64,000 bases of DNA, from assembly GCF_014207965.1 (NCBI RefSeq), contig NZ_JACHLM010000003.1, positions 1 to 64,000 of the forward strand, in the 5' to 3' direction. Made by a program: the position numbers and the translations under genes. Within the stretch, counting starts at the first letter, position 1, and every line of letters starts with the position of its first letter. Under the pieces are notes generated by a model. The model was given only the letters and a program-made list of their open reading frames with translations, ran no database searches and was not told the DNA's origin. Origin of the DNA: Brevundimonas bullata. GTDB lineage: Bacteria; Pseudomonadota; Alphaproteobacteria; Caulobacterales; Caulobacteraceae. Shown here one piece after another: positions 53,659 to 64,000 of the stretch.

Positions 53659-54984
53659 CTAGAGGTTGTCGCGCAGCCAGCCGGCGGCGCGGGCGACCAT
53701 GCCGCCGCGGTGCACCTTGGGGGCGTCGGCGGCGGTGATCTGACGGGACATCAGCTTGCGGGCGGAAACCGCCTCGCGCGGGCCGTAGGCGGCGCGCAAC
53801 AGGACGCCGGAGGCCGAGCAGAAGGCCGGGCCGGAGGCGGCGTCGGCCAGGTGGGGGGCGCGTTGCGGCTTGCCCAGGCGGACCGGGCGGTCGAAGACGC
53901 GCACGGCCAGTTCACGCACGCCGTTCAGCTGGCTGGCGCCGCCGGTCAGGACGATGCCCGCGCCCGGGTCCATGCCGACGCCGGCGTGCTTGAGCCGGTC
54001 GCGCAGCAGTTCGAGGGTTTCCTCGACGCGCGGGGCGATGACGGTCTTGAGCATGGCGCGCGGAACGATGACGGGACCGGCGGACGGGTCCTCGCCGCGC
54101 GGCGGGGCCTCCAGCATCTCGCGGTCTTCGTTGGCGCTGGCCATGGCCGAGCCGTGCAGGGTCTTCAGGCGCTCGGCGCCGACCTTGGAGGTCGCCAGGC
54201 CGCGCGCGATGTCGGCGGTGACGTGATCGCCGCCGACGTTCAGGCTTTCGATGTGGAGCAAGGAGCGCCCGCCCCAGACCGCCGCCGAGGTCGAGCCGCC
54301 GCCCATGTCGATGCAGACGCTGCCCAGCTCCATCTCGTCCTCTTCCAGCGCAGCGAGCGAGGAGACGACGGGGGCGGCGGCGACGCCTTGCAGGTCAAGG
54401 TGGGCCAATTCGAGACAGTGGCTGAGGGCGCCGAAGGAGCCTTCGGACATGGAGACGACCAGCAGGTCGAGGCCCAGCGACCCACCGCGCATAGAGCGCG
54501 GGTCGTGCACGCCGCGCGCCCCGTCCACCGACCAGGCGATAGGCAGGACGTGGATCGGGCGACGGTTGGGCAGACGGATCTGGGCCAGGGCCATGCCGAT
54601 GGCGCGGGCGAGGTCGCCGTCGCTGATCGGATGGGCCCCGAGCGAGACGCGGGCCTGGACGCGATGGCTGGCCATCTGGCCGATGGCCGTGGTGACGATG
54701 ACGCCGGAGACGGGCGAACCGGCGGCGCGTTCGGCGCGCTCGACCGCGTGGCCGATAGCCTGGGCCGCCTCGTCCATGTTGACGATGGCCCCGCCGCGCA
54801 CGCCGCGCGACTGGACGTGGCTGGCCCCGGCGACGCGGATGGTGCGGTCGGCGTGGCGCACGCCCTCGGGCTTCATGATGAAGCAGGCGACCTTGGACTG
54901 GCCCAGGTCGAGCGCGGCCACGGCCGGAGCGCGCGGGGCGCCCTTGGCTTGTTCCGTGTTCGTGTCTCGGCTGCGTCCGGCCAT
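53659..54984 (-). CDS. ftsA: Cell division protein FtsA
   Basis: A 441-residue actin-like ATPase that tethers FtsZ to the membrane. Phosphate-binding loops: VAALDLGQSKVACFI near the N-terminus and IDMGGGSTSAAVW in the centre; adenosine motif IVLTGGASQLNGV near residue 345. The last residues (AAGWLRDNL) form the amphipathic membrane-targeting helix. It follows ftsQ by 25 bp but is separated from ftsZ by a receptor gene. Confidence 0.96.
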   Translation of the reverse strand: MAGRSRDTNTEQAKGAPRAPAVAALDLGQSKVACFIMKPEGVRHADRTIRVAGASHVQSRGVRGGAIVNMDEAAQAIGHAVERAERAAGSPVSGVIVTTAIGQMASHRVQARVSLGAHPISDGDLARAIGMALAQIRLPNRRPIHVLPIAWSVDGARGVHDPRSMRGGSLGLDLLVVSMSEGSFGALSHCLELAHLDLQGVAAAPVVSSLAALEEDEMELGSVCIDMGGGSTSAAVWGGRSLLHIESLNVGGDHVTADIARGLATSKVGAERLKTLHGSAMASANEDREMLEAPPRGEDPSAGPVIVPRAMLKTVIAPRVEETLELLRDRLKHAGVGMDPGAGIVLTGGASQLNGVRELAVRVFDRPVRLGKPQRAPHLADAASGPAFCSASGVLLRAAYGPREAVSARKLMSRQITAADAPKVHRGGMVARAAGWLRDNL

Positions 54985-55009
54985 GATGATCGTGTCCTGG
55001 ATATTCGGT

Positions 55010-55864
55010 TCAGACGGCGCCTTCGGAGGGCCGGACGGCGACCTCCTCGGGCGTGCGGAGATCGACCCGGGCGAAGCCCAGATCGAGAAGGCGTTCGCGC
55101 TGGTCCAGCGCGTCGAGGCGGATCAGGGCGCTGTCCTGATCAACGGCGGGCAGCTGGATCAGACTGCCGTCCTTGAGGCGCAGGTCCCAGCGGCGCTCGT
55201 CCACCCGGACCAGGGCCTCGATGCGGGCCATCAGGCGCGGACGCTGGGCCAGCAGCGGCAGGATTTCAGACGCGGTCTGATCGGCGCCCTTGCCGACGAC
55301 CAGCGGCAGCTTGGGATAGCGACCGGCGTCGGCGCCCTGAATGACCTTGCCGCTGCTGTCGATGACATAGGCGTGGCCGCCGGTCTGCCAGACGGCCAGA
55401 CGGTCGTGTTCCTTGACGTCGACGATCAGGGTGTCGGGCAACAGGCGCACCACGCGCGCCTCCTTGACCCAGCCCACAGCCTGCACCCGGTCGCGCACGG
55501 CGTTCAGGTCCAGACTGACAATGGGCTGATCGGCGCGGACGCCGACGGCCTGCTGGATGGCGGCGCGGGCCTCAGGCGAGGCGCCGGTGACGTGGACCTG
55601 CTTGACCTTCAGGCCCATGCCGGAAGTGACGCTGTCGAACTTGTTGGAGACCGAGTTGGAGATGCGCTCGGCCCGCGCGCCCGTGGCCAGGACCCCGCCC
55701 AGAACGACGACGCCCGCCACGATGGAGATCAGGACGGCGCGCGGCGACAGGTCCAGCCGACCGATAGCGGCGACCTTGCCCGGCGTGGCCGGCACCTTGC
55801 GGGACCCCTGCCCCTTGCTTTTTGTCGAACCCTGTCGCCGACCGCCACGCACTACCGCGGGCAT
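55010..55864 (-). CDS. ftsQ: Cell division protein FtsQ
   Basis: A 284-residue bitopic division protein linking early and late divisome parts. Basic cytoplasmic N-terminus, one membrane helix (about 43-63, AVLISIVAGVVVLGGVLATG), POTRA domain (VKQVHVTGASPEARAAIQQAVG) and the FtsQ beta-domain. ATG 55864 follows GGAGG at a good distance and overlaps ddl by 13 nt; a GTG seven codons upstream is less likely. Confidence 0.94.
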   Translation of the reverse strand: MPAVVRGGRRQGSTKSKGQGSRKVPATPGKVAAIGRLDLSPRAVLISIVAGVVVLGGVLATGARAERISNSVSNKFDSVTSGMGLKVKQVHVTGASPEARAAIQQAVGVRADQPIVSLDLNAVRDRVQAVGWVKEARVVRLLPDTLIVDVKEHDRLAVWQTGGHAYVIDSSGKVIQGADAGRYPKLPLVVGKGADQTASEILPLLAQRPRLMARIEALVRVDERRWDLRLKDGSLIQLPAVDQDSALIRLDALDQRERLLDLGFARVDLRTPEEVAVRPSEGAV

Positions 55865-56787
55865 GAGGCGTCCTCCACCATCCACCGAACCAGATCACGA
55901 TACGCCATCCCGACATAGGCCGCCTGCTCGGGACTGAGCGAGGTCGGCGTCATGCCGGGCTGGGTGTTGACCTCCAGAAGAACGAGAACGTCGTTAACAT
56001 CGTCATAACGGAAATCGGATCGCGACACGCCGCGGCAGCCCATGGCCGTATGGGCCAGCTCGGACTGACGTAAAGCCTTGTCAAAGACGTGGGCGGGCAG
56101 TTCGGCGGGCAGGACGTGCTTGGAGCCGCCCGGCGCATACTTGGCCTCGTAGTCGTAGAAGCCCTTGGTCGGGGTGATGTCGGTGACGGTCAGGGCGCGC
56201 GGGCCAGACGCCTCGCCCAGAACCGTGACGGCCAGTTCCTTGCCCGCGATGAAGGGCTCGACCATGACCAGGTCGCCATAGGTCCAGCTGTCGTCGCCGA
56301 CGATGGCGCAGGGCGCGTCGCCGGGCTGGATGACATAGACGCCGACCGAGGAGCCCTCGGCGTTGGGCTTGATCACATAGGGGGGCGCGATGACGTGGTC
56401 CGCCGCCACCGCCTTGCGGTCGAACAGGCCGCCGCCGGGGACGACGACGCCCGCCGCGCGCAGCACGGCCTTGGACTTGTCCTTGTCCATCGCCAGGGCC
56501 GAGGCCAGAACGCCGGAGTGGGTGTAGGGGATGCGCAGGGTCTCGAGGATGCCCTGGACGCAGCCGTCCTCGCCCCATTCGCCGTGCAGGGCGTTGAAGA
56601 CGACATCGGGCTTCAGGGCGGTCAGAACCTGGGCCAGATCGCGACCGGCGTCGACGCGCGTGACCTTGGCGACCTGCCCCTCCAGGGCGTCGGCGCAGCC
56701 GCGACCGGACGACAGCGAAACCTCGCGTTCCGACGACAGGCCGCCCATCAGGACAGCGACATGAAGGGTGTTCAGGGGCGCGCGCAT
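55852..56787 (-). CDS. ddl: D-alanine--D-alanine ligase
   Basis: A 311-residue ATP-grasp enzyme that joins two D-Ala for peptidoglycan precursors. Hallmarks: VLMGGLSSEREVSLSSG at the start, PYVIKPNAEGSSVGVYV in the ATP site and LEVNTQPGMTPTSL at the C-terminus. It overlaps ftsQ by 13 nt and follows murB by 125 bp. Confidence 0.96.
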   Translation of the reverse strand: MRAPLNTLHVAVLMGGLSSEREVSLSSGRGCADALEGQVAKVTRVDAGRDLAQVLTALKPDVVFNALHGEWGEDGCVQGILETLRIPYTHSGVLASALAMDKDKSKAVLRAAGVVVPGGGLFDRKAVAADHVIAPPYVIKPNAEGSSVGVYVIQPGDAPCAIVGDDSWTYGDLVMVEPFIAGKELAVTVLGEASGPRALTVTDITPTKGFYDYEAKYAPGGSKHVLPAELPAHVFDKALRQSELAHTAMGCRGVSRSDFRYDDVNDVLVLLEVNTQPGMTPTSLSPEQAAYVGMAYRDLVRWMVEDASCPR

Positions 56788-56912
56788 GGGACGATCCGAC
56801 TACTAGCCCGCCCCTATGCCCTGAATACGGTTAACCGGTTGGAAACGATAGCGGGACGGAGGGGAATTTAAGCGCCTTCCTGCGGTAGAGCCCCTCTCCC
56901 GCCGGGAGAGGG

Positions 56913-57821
56913 TTAGCGGCGGCCGATGCGCTTGATTTCCCAGTCCAGTTGGACGCCGGTCTTGGCCAGGACGTCGGCGCGGACGGCTTCGCCCAGACCT
57001 TCGATGTCGGCGGCGGTGGCCTCGCCCGGGTTGATCATGAAGTTGGAGTGCAGCTCGCTGAACTTGGCCCCTCCCCCGGTTTCGGCGCGCAGCTTGCCGC
57101 GCCAGCCGGCCTCGTCGACCAGCTTCCACGAGGAATGACCTTCGGGGTTCTTGAAGGTCGAGCCGCCGGTCTTTTCGCGGATCGGCTGGGTCGTCTCGCG
57201 GCGGCTGGTGATCTCGTGGATGCGGGCGGAAACGGCCTCGGGTGCGTCGGGCGTCCCGCGATAGGTCGCCTCCATCCAGATGACCCCCGCCGGAGCGTTG
57301 GAGTGGCGGTAGGTGTAGCCGAAGTCGGCCAGCGTCAGCTCGATCCGCTCGCCCTGACGGTTCAGACCCCAGGCCGAGACCAGAACGTCCTGGGTTTCCG
57401 CGCCATAGCAGCCCGCGTTCATGGTCAGGGCGCCGCCGATAGTGCCGGGGATGCCGGCGTAGAACTCCAGCCCGGCGATGCCCGCCTTGGCCGAGGCCTT
57501 GGCCACCATGGAATCCAGCGCGCCCGCGCCCGCCGTGATGGTGTCGCCCTCGGTCGTGATGGCGGCGAAAGCGCGCCCCGCCAGACGAATGACCACGCCC
57601 TCGACCCCGCCGTCGCGGACGATCAGGTTGGAGCCGACGCCGATGATGGTGACAGGTACGCTTTCGGGCAGGGCCTTGAGGAAGTCGGCCAGGTCTTCCG
57701 CGTCCGCCGGAATGAACAGGGCGTCCGCCGCCCCGCCGACGCGGAACCAGGTGTAGGGGCCCAGCGGTTCGTTCAGCAGCAGCTTGCCGCGCACGGTGGG
57801 GAGGTTATCGCGCCAGGACAT
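56913..57821 (-). CDS. murB: UDP-N-acetylenolpyruvoylglucosamine reductase
   Basis: A 302-residue FAD enzyme that reduces UDP-GlcNAc-enolpyruvate to UDP-MurNAc. FAD-domain motifs: [20 protein letters not shown] and MNAGCYGAE; catalytic serine in TGGSTFKNP and the late [11 protein letters not shown] segment. Length is typical. Between murC and ddl; a palindromic repeat separates it from murC. Confidence 0.95.
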   Translation of the reverse strand: MSWRDNLPTVRGKLLLNEPLGPYTWFRVGGAADALFIPADAEDLADFLKALPESVPVTIIGVGSNLIVRDGGVEGVVIRLAGRAFAAITTEGDTITAGAGALDSMVAKASAKAGIAGLEFYAGIPGTIGGALTMNAGCYGAETQDVLVSAWGLNRQGERIELTLADFGYTYRHSNAPAGVIWMEATYRGTPDAPEAVSARIHEITSRRETTQPIREKTGGSTFKNPEGHSSWKLVDEAGWRGKLRAETGGGAKFSELHSNFMINPGEATAADIEGLGEAVRADVLAKTGVQLDWEIKRIGRR

Positions 57822-57830
57822 CGTTATTTC

Positions 57831-57960
57831 CGCTCATCCCCGCGGAGGCGGGGACCCAGTAAGAGCTACTGCGATGCCCGGTTGGGCATTTCCGCGCAAG
57901 ACCCTGAGCGTCGCGGCTGGAGGCCAAAGCACTGGGTCCCCGCCTCCGCGGGGATGAGCG
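57831..57960 (+). repeat. Composite palindromic element, diverged copy (family A-like)
   Basis: Arms CGCTCATCCCCGCGGAGGCG (57831-57850, continuing to 57860) and the inverse at 57931-57960 are perfect complements over 30 nt, with a 70-nt spacer. Length and layout match the three family A copies, but the arm core differs (compensated base pairs, CCCCGCGGAGGCGGGG) and the spacer is different. Confidence 0.8.
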
Positions 57961-57974
57961 GATGGTGGAAAGCT

Positions 57975-59420
<1,446 letters not shown>

Positions 59421-59503
59421 CCCAGCGCATTAGCAAGCCGCGCGTCTGATTGCACGACCCTGTTTCCTTCCCCCTCGCAAAGGCAAAGACGGCCTCATTT
59501 CAT

Positions 59504-59631
59504 CGCTCGTCCCGGCGAAGGCCAGGATCCAGATTGTAGGGCGCGCCGTGACAGCACGTGAGGCGATAGCGTCCTTTGAGGCCAGCGCCTCCGCCATATG
59601 ATCTGGATCCCGGCCTTCGCCGGGATGGGCG
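59504..59631 (+). repeat. Composite palindromic element, copy 3 (family A)
   Basis: Arms at 59504-59535 and 59601-59631 are inverse complements with three differences (CGCTCGTCCC, GCCAGGATCC and GGGCG variants). The spacer shares AGGGCGCGCC, GCGATAGCGTCC and the end CATATGATCTGG with copy 2. Confidence 0.85.
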
Positions 59632-59680
59632 GATTTTGGGCGGCGCGCCTCCAATCAAATTCCCTCAGTCTGACCGGATC

Positions 59681-60833
<1,153 letters not shown>

Positions 60834-60943
60834 GCGCAAACCCCAGCTGGGCGCACGACTATCGTTTCAGCCAAGCTGGAACCGCCGTTCATCGACCTGT
60901 GTTGAAGATTTCAGTGCGCCATCGGGGGCGTTGGAGTCATGCT

Positions 60944-62053
60944 ATGAAGATTGCGCAGGTCACGCCCCTCTATGAGGCGGTGCCGCCCCGGCTTTACGGC
61001 GGCACCGAACGGGTCGTCGCCCATCTCACCGACGCCCTGGTCGATCTGGGCCATGACGTCACCCTGTTCGCCAGCGCCGAGGCCGAAACGCGGGCGCGCC
61101 TTATCCCCGTGCGCGATCAGGCGATCCGGCTGGATCCCGCGCCGCTCAAGTCCGACATGGCCGCCCACATGACCATGCTGGCCCAGGTGCTGGACCGAGC
61201 CGACGACTTCGACATCATCCACTTTCACACCGACATGGCCCACTTCCCCTTTTTTCAGGGGCTGGCCGACAAGACCATCACCACCCTGCACGGGCGCCTC
61301 GACCTGAAGGACCTGCCCGAGGTCTATGAGCGCTGGCCCCAGTTCGGCCTGGTCTCCATCTCCGATGATCAGCGCCGTCCCCTGCCCGGCGCTAACTGGA
61401 AGGCGACAGTGCATCACGGCATGCCGGGCGATCTCTATCGCTTCTCGCCGAAATCCGAAGGCTATCTGGCCTTCCTGGGCCGCATCTCGCCGGAAAAGCG
61501 CCCCGACAGGGCCATCGAGATCGCCACGCGCCTGGGCAAGCCGCTGAAGATGGCGGCCAAGGTGGACGCGGCGGACAAGGCCTATTGGGAGACGGTCATC
61601 CGGCCCTTGATCGACGGCAATCCCCTGATCGAGTTCGTCGGCGAAATCGGCGATGATCAGAAGTCGGCCTTCCTCGGCGGGGCCGAAGCCCTGTTGTTTC
61701 CTATCGACTGGCCCGAGCCCTTCGGTCTGGTGATGATCGAGGCCCTGGCCTGCGGCACGCCGGTCGTGGCCTTCCGCTGCGGCTCGACGCCCGAGATCAT
61801 CGAGGATGGCGCCACCGGGTTCCTGGTCGACACCCTGGAGCAGGCGGTCGCGGCTGCTGCACAGGCGCAGGCGCTGGACCGCGAGGCCATCCGGGCGCGC
61901 TTCGATCTGCGCTTCTCGGCCACGGCCATGGCGCGGCGCTATCTCGACGTCTATGGCGACCTGCTGGCCCGCCGCCCGTTCGCCGCTCACGTTCTGGACA
62001 ACGCTCCGATCCGCCCCCTGCGCGAGGAACGCAGTTTCGCTATCGGCGCCTGA
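60944..62053 (+). CDS. Glycosyltransferase family 4
   Basis: A 369-residue GT-B enzyme. The N-terminal domain opens with MKIAQVTPLYEAVPPRLYGG, and the C-terminal domain has the donor-binding pattern E-x7-E in PEPFGLVMIEALACGTPVV. The sugar and acceptor are unknown. ATG 60944 has TTGGAG upstream. It precedes the debranching-type gene by 68 bp, and the pair could act in trehalose, glycogen or other glucan metabolism. Confidence 0.88.
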   Translation: MKIAQVTPLYEAVPPRLYGGTERVVAHLTDALVDLGHDVTLFASAEAETRARLIPVRDQAIRLDPAPLKSDMAAHMTMLAQVLDRADDFDIIHFHTDMAHFPFFQGLADKTITTLHGRLDLKDLPEVYERWPQFGLVSISDDQRRPLPGANWKATVHHGMPGDLYRFSPKSEGYLAFLGRISPEKRPDRAIEIATRLGKPLKMAAKVDAADKAYWETVIRPLIDGNPLIEFVGEIGDDQKSAFLGGAEALLFPIDWPEPFGLVMIEALACGTPVVAFRCGSTPEIIEDGATGFLVDTLEQAVAAAAQAQALDREAIRARFDLRFSATAMARRYLDVYGDLLARRPFAAHVLDNAPIRPLREERSFAIGA

Positions 62054-62121
62054 ACCCTTGGGCCGTTCGGCCATTTCCCTGAGGGGTCCTGAGCGAACTC
62101 CGCGCTGAAGCGAGGCAGACC

Positions 62122-64000
62122 ATGGACGACGCCTATTCGGTCCAGACCACCGCCGCCGACAGCAGCGACCAGGACGGGCTGGAAACCCTGATGGCGCTGA
62201 AGGATCGCGACACCTTTCTGGTCGCGGACCACTGGGGCGACGTCAAGAGCGGCGCTGACGGCCTCTTCAATCAGGACACGCGGATGCTGTCGCACTTCGT
62301 CCTGACCGTGGGGCGGGCCCGGCCGTCGCGTCTCAGCTCCGGCGTGACCGAGGACAACGTCTTCTTCACCTGCCATTCGACCAACCGGCCCCTGCCGCCG
62401 ATGGGCGGGCGCTCGGCCCCGGCGGGGGTGCTGCATCTGGAGCGGCGGCGCTTCCTCTGGGACCAGAGGCTCTTCGAGCGGGTGCGGATGGTCAACCACG
62501 GCATCGAGGACATCCTGTTGCCGCTGGCCTTCGAGTTCGGGGCCGACTTCGCTGATATCTTTCAGGTGCGCGGCACGCAGCGCGCGGCGCGCGGCGCGAT
62601 ACACGCCCCGGCTATGGACGGGCGTCGCGTCACCTTTGGCTACACCGGGCTGGATGATGTGGTGCGGACTAGTTGCCTGGCATTTTCAGAACCGCCGGCC
62701 CGCCTAAGCCCCAACCGGGCGGAGTTCATGTTCAGCCTGCCCAAGGGCAAGCGGCTGGACCTCTATATTGAGTGCGGACTGGACGTCTGCGATGCGCCCG
62801 ACAAGGATCGTTGGCGCTGGAACTCGATCCAGGCGCGGCTGGCCATGCGCAAAAGAATGCGTCGAGGCGCCGGGGTGCAGGCCCCGCGCAATCCGCGCGT
62901 CAACGACTGGCTGACCCAGTCGCGCACCGATGTCGCGCTGCTGACCACCGACCTGCCGACCGGCCCCTATCCCTATGCCGGCGTTCCCTGGTTCTCGACG
63001 CCGTTCGGACGCGACGGCATCATCACCGCCTGGCAGATGCTGTGGATCGACCCCAGCCTGGCCAAGGGAGTGCTGACCTATCTGGCTTCGCGTCAGGCCA
63101 CCGAGGTCAACGCCTTCATGGACTCCGCGCCGGGCAAGATCATGCACGAGACGCGCGGCGGCGAGATGAGCGCCCTGGGCGAGGTGCCGTTCGGCCTCTA
63201 CTACGGCGGGGTCGACACCACCTGCCTGTTCATCGCCCTGGCCGGCGCCTACGCCAAACGCACCGGCGACATGGAGACGATCCGCGCCCTGTGGCCGAAC
63301 CTCATCGCGGCGGCAGGCTGGATGATCGACTACGGCGACTCGAACGGCGACGGCCTGATCGACTACGCCCGGGCGGCGGATACCGGCCTGTCCAATCAGG
63401 GCTGGAAGGACAGCGAGGACTCGATCTTCTACAGCGACGGGCGCTTTCCCAAGGGGCCCATCGCCCTGCTGGAGGTCCAGGGCTACGCCTTCGCCGCCTG
63501 GAGGGCCCTGGCCGAAATGGGCGAACATCTGGGAGACGAGCGAGCGCCGCAATGGCGGGCGCGGGCGGACGCGGTGCGCGCCCTGGTCGAGGACCGCTTC
63601 TGGATGGAGGATGAAGGCTTCTACGCCATCGCTCTGGACGGCGACGGCGAGCAATGCCGCGCCATCGGCTCGAACGCGGGCCACCTGCTGTTCAGCGGCC
63701 TGCCCTCGCATGAGCGGGCGCGCCGGGTGACGCGGCGGATGCTGACCGCCGAGTTCCGTTCGGGCTGGGGTCTGCGGACCCTGGGCAAGGGCCAGACCCG
63801 CTTCAATCCGATGAGCTATCACAACGGCTCGGTCTGGCCGCACGACACGGCCATCGCGGCGGCGGGCATGGCCCGCTATGGCGAGCGTCGGGCGGTGGCC
63901 ATGCTGCTGGGCGAAGTCTTTGGCGCGGCGGCGCATTTCCAGTTGCGCCTGCCCGAGCTGTTCTGCGGCTTCATCCGCGAAACGGGCGAACCGCCCATCG
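62122..64000 (+). CDS. Glycogen debranching N-terminal/amylo-alpha-1,6-glucosidase-type protein (partial)
   Basis: The reading frame starts at ATG 62122 after GAGG and is open for 626 codons to the window edge, so the C-terminus is missing. The first about 200 residues match the glycogen-debranching N-terminal (GDE_N_bis) domain; the rest is an (alpha/alpha)6 glucosidase-like domain with WFSTPFGRDGIITA, GLSNQGWKDSEDS and SYHNGSVWPHD, which contain the likely acidic catalytic residues. Such proteins hydrolyse alpha-glucans or related sugars. It probably shares an operon with the preceding glycosyltransferase. Confidence 0.88.
   Translation, partial: MDDAYSVQTTAADSSDQDGLETLMALKDRDTFLVADHWGDVKSGADGLFNQDTRMLSHFVLTVGRARPSRLSSGVTEDNVFFTCHSTNRPLPPMGGRSAPAGVLHLERRRFLWDQRLFERVRMVNHGIEDILLPLAFEFGADFADIFQVRGTQRAARGAIHAPAMDGRRVTFGYTGLDDVVRTSCLAFSEPPARLSPNRAEFMFSLPKGKRLDLYIECGLDVCDAPDKDRWRWNSIQARLAMRKRMRRGAGVQAPRNPRVNDWLTQSRTDVALLTTDLPTGPYPYAGVPWFSTPFGRDGIITAWQMLWIDPSLAKGVLTYLASRQATEVNAFMDSAPGKIMHETRGGEMSALGEVPFGLYYGGVDTTCLFIALAGAYAKRTGDMETIRALWPNLIAAAGWMIDYGDSNGDGLIDYARAADTGLSNQGWKDSEDSIFYSDGRFPKGPIALLEVQGYAFAAWRALAEMGEHLGDERAPQWRARADAVRALVEDRFWMEDEGFYAIALDGDGEQCRAIGSNAGHLLFSGLPSHERARRVTRRMLTAEFRSGWGLRTLGKGQTRFNPMSYHNGSVWPHDTAIAAAGMARYGERRAVAMLLGEVFGAAAHFQLRLPELFCGFIRETGEPPI

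Overview
The window is GC-rich, densely coding chromosomal DNA from a member of the Caulobacterales, most probably Brevundimonas or a close relative. The lineage call rests on gene content: a holdfast-anchoring hfaA-hfaB-hfaD cluster, the cell-cycle DNA methyltransferase CcrM, and a flagellar block with the Caulobacter-type regulators FlbD and FlbE beside fliF, fliG, fliN and flhA. I see no rRNA, tRNA, CRISPR array, transposase, integrase or phage gene. The species was not tested by any search.

Layout. 1-350 holds no gene. 350-1511: CBS-domain protein and rhomboid protease (minus). 1621-4245: hfaA-hfaB-hfaD, followed by a large secreted M16 metallopeptidase (4385-7267). 7398-11293: a proline/glycine-rich secreted protein, a gamma-carbonic-anhydrase-like protein, a PhoH ATPase with a terminator-bearing leader, and a CPA2 antiporter. 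11294-12518 is a repeat-rich, largely unexplained stretch. 12519-15669: the isoprenoid operon xseB-ispA-dxs. 15907-19837: small housekeeping and stress genes (phosphatase, GNAT, VWA protein, CsbD, Nudix). 19877-22874: a translationally coupled signalling operon (CHASE3 kinase, lone receiver, receiver-kinase). 22930-31129: flagellar genes fliF-fliG-flbE-fliN-flbD, then a class A beta-lactamase, then flhA. 31424-43849: metabolism and two-component genes (amino-acid dehydrogenase, hydrolase, [4Fe-4S] uracil-DNA glycosylase, thioesterase, GST, nucleoside transporter, ilvE, an OmpR/EnvZ-type pair, proC, YbjN, UbiK). 44023-47019: lgt, a MidA-like methyltransferase, a helix-hairpin-helix mini-protein and pgeF. 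47021-59420: a cell-envelope and division cluster on the minus strand (murC, murB, ddl, ftsQ, ftsA, a TonB-dependent receptor, ftsZ, lpxC). 59754-64000: ccrM, a family 4 glycosyltransferase and a glycogen-debranching-type protein cut by the right edge.

How the parts relate. Holdfast anchoring, flagellar assembly, division (ftsQAZ), wall precursor synthesis (murBC, ddl), lipid A synthesis (lpxC) and CcrM methylation are all linked to the dimorphic cell cycle. The upstream regions of fliF, ftsZ and ccrM each carry TTAA half-sites resembling CtrA boxes and a GANTC methylation site, which suggests shared cell-cycle control; this is inference from pattern.

Most unusual items. (1) A roughly 130-bp composite palindromic element present in three similar copies and one diverged copy. 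(2) A class A beta-lactamase lodged between flbD and flhA. (3) A TonB-dependent receptor lodged between ftsA and ftsZ. (4) A transcription-terminator hairpin between the leader and the ribosome-binding site of phoH. (5) An unexplained 1.2-kb stretch. No clearly new multi-gene system is evident.
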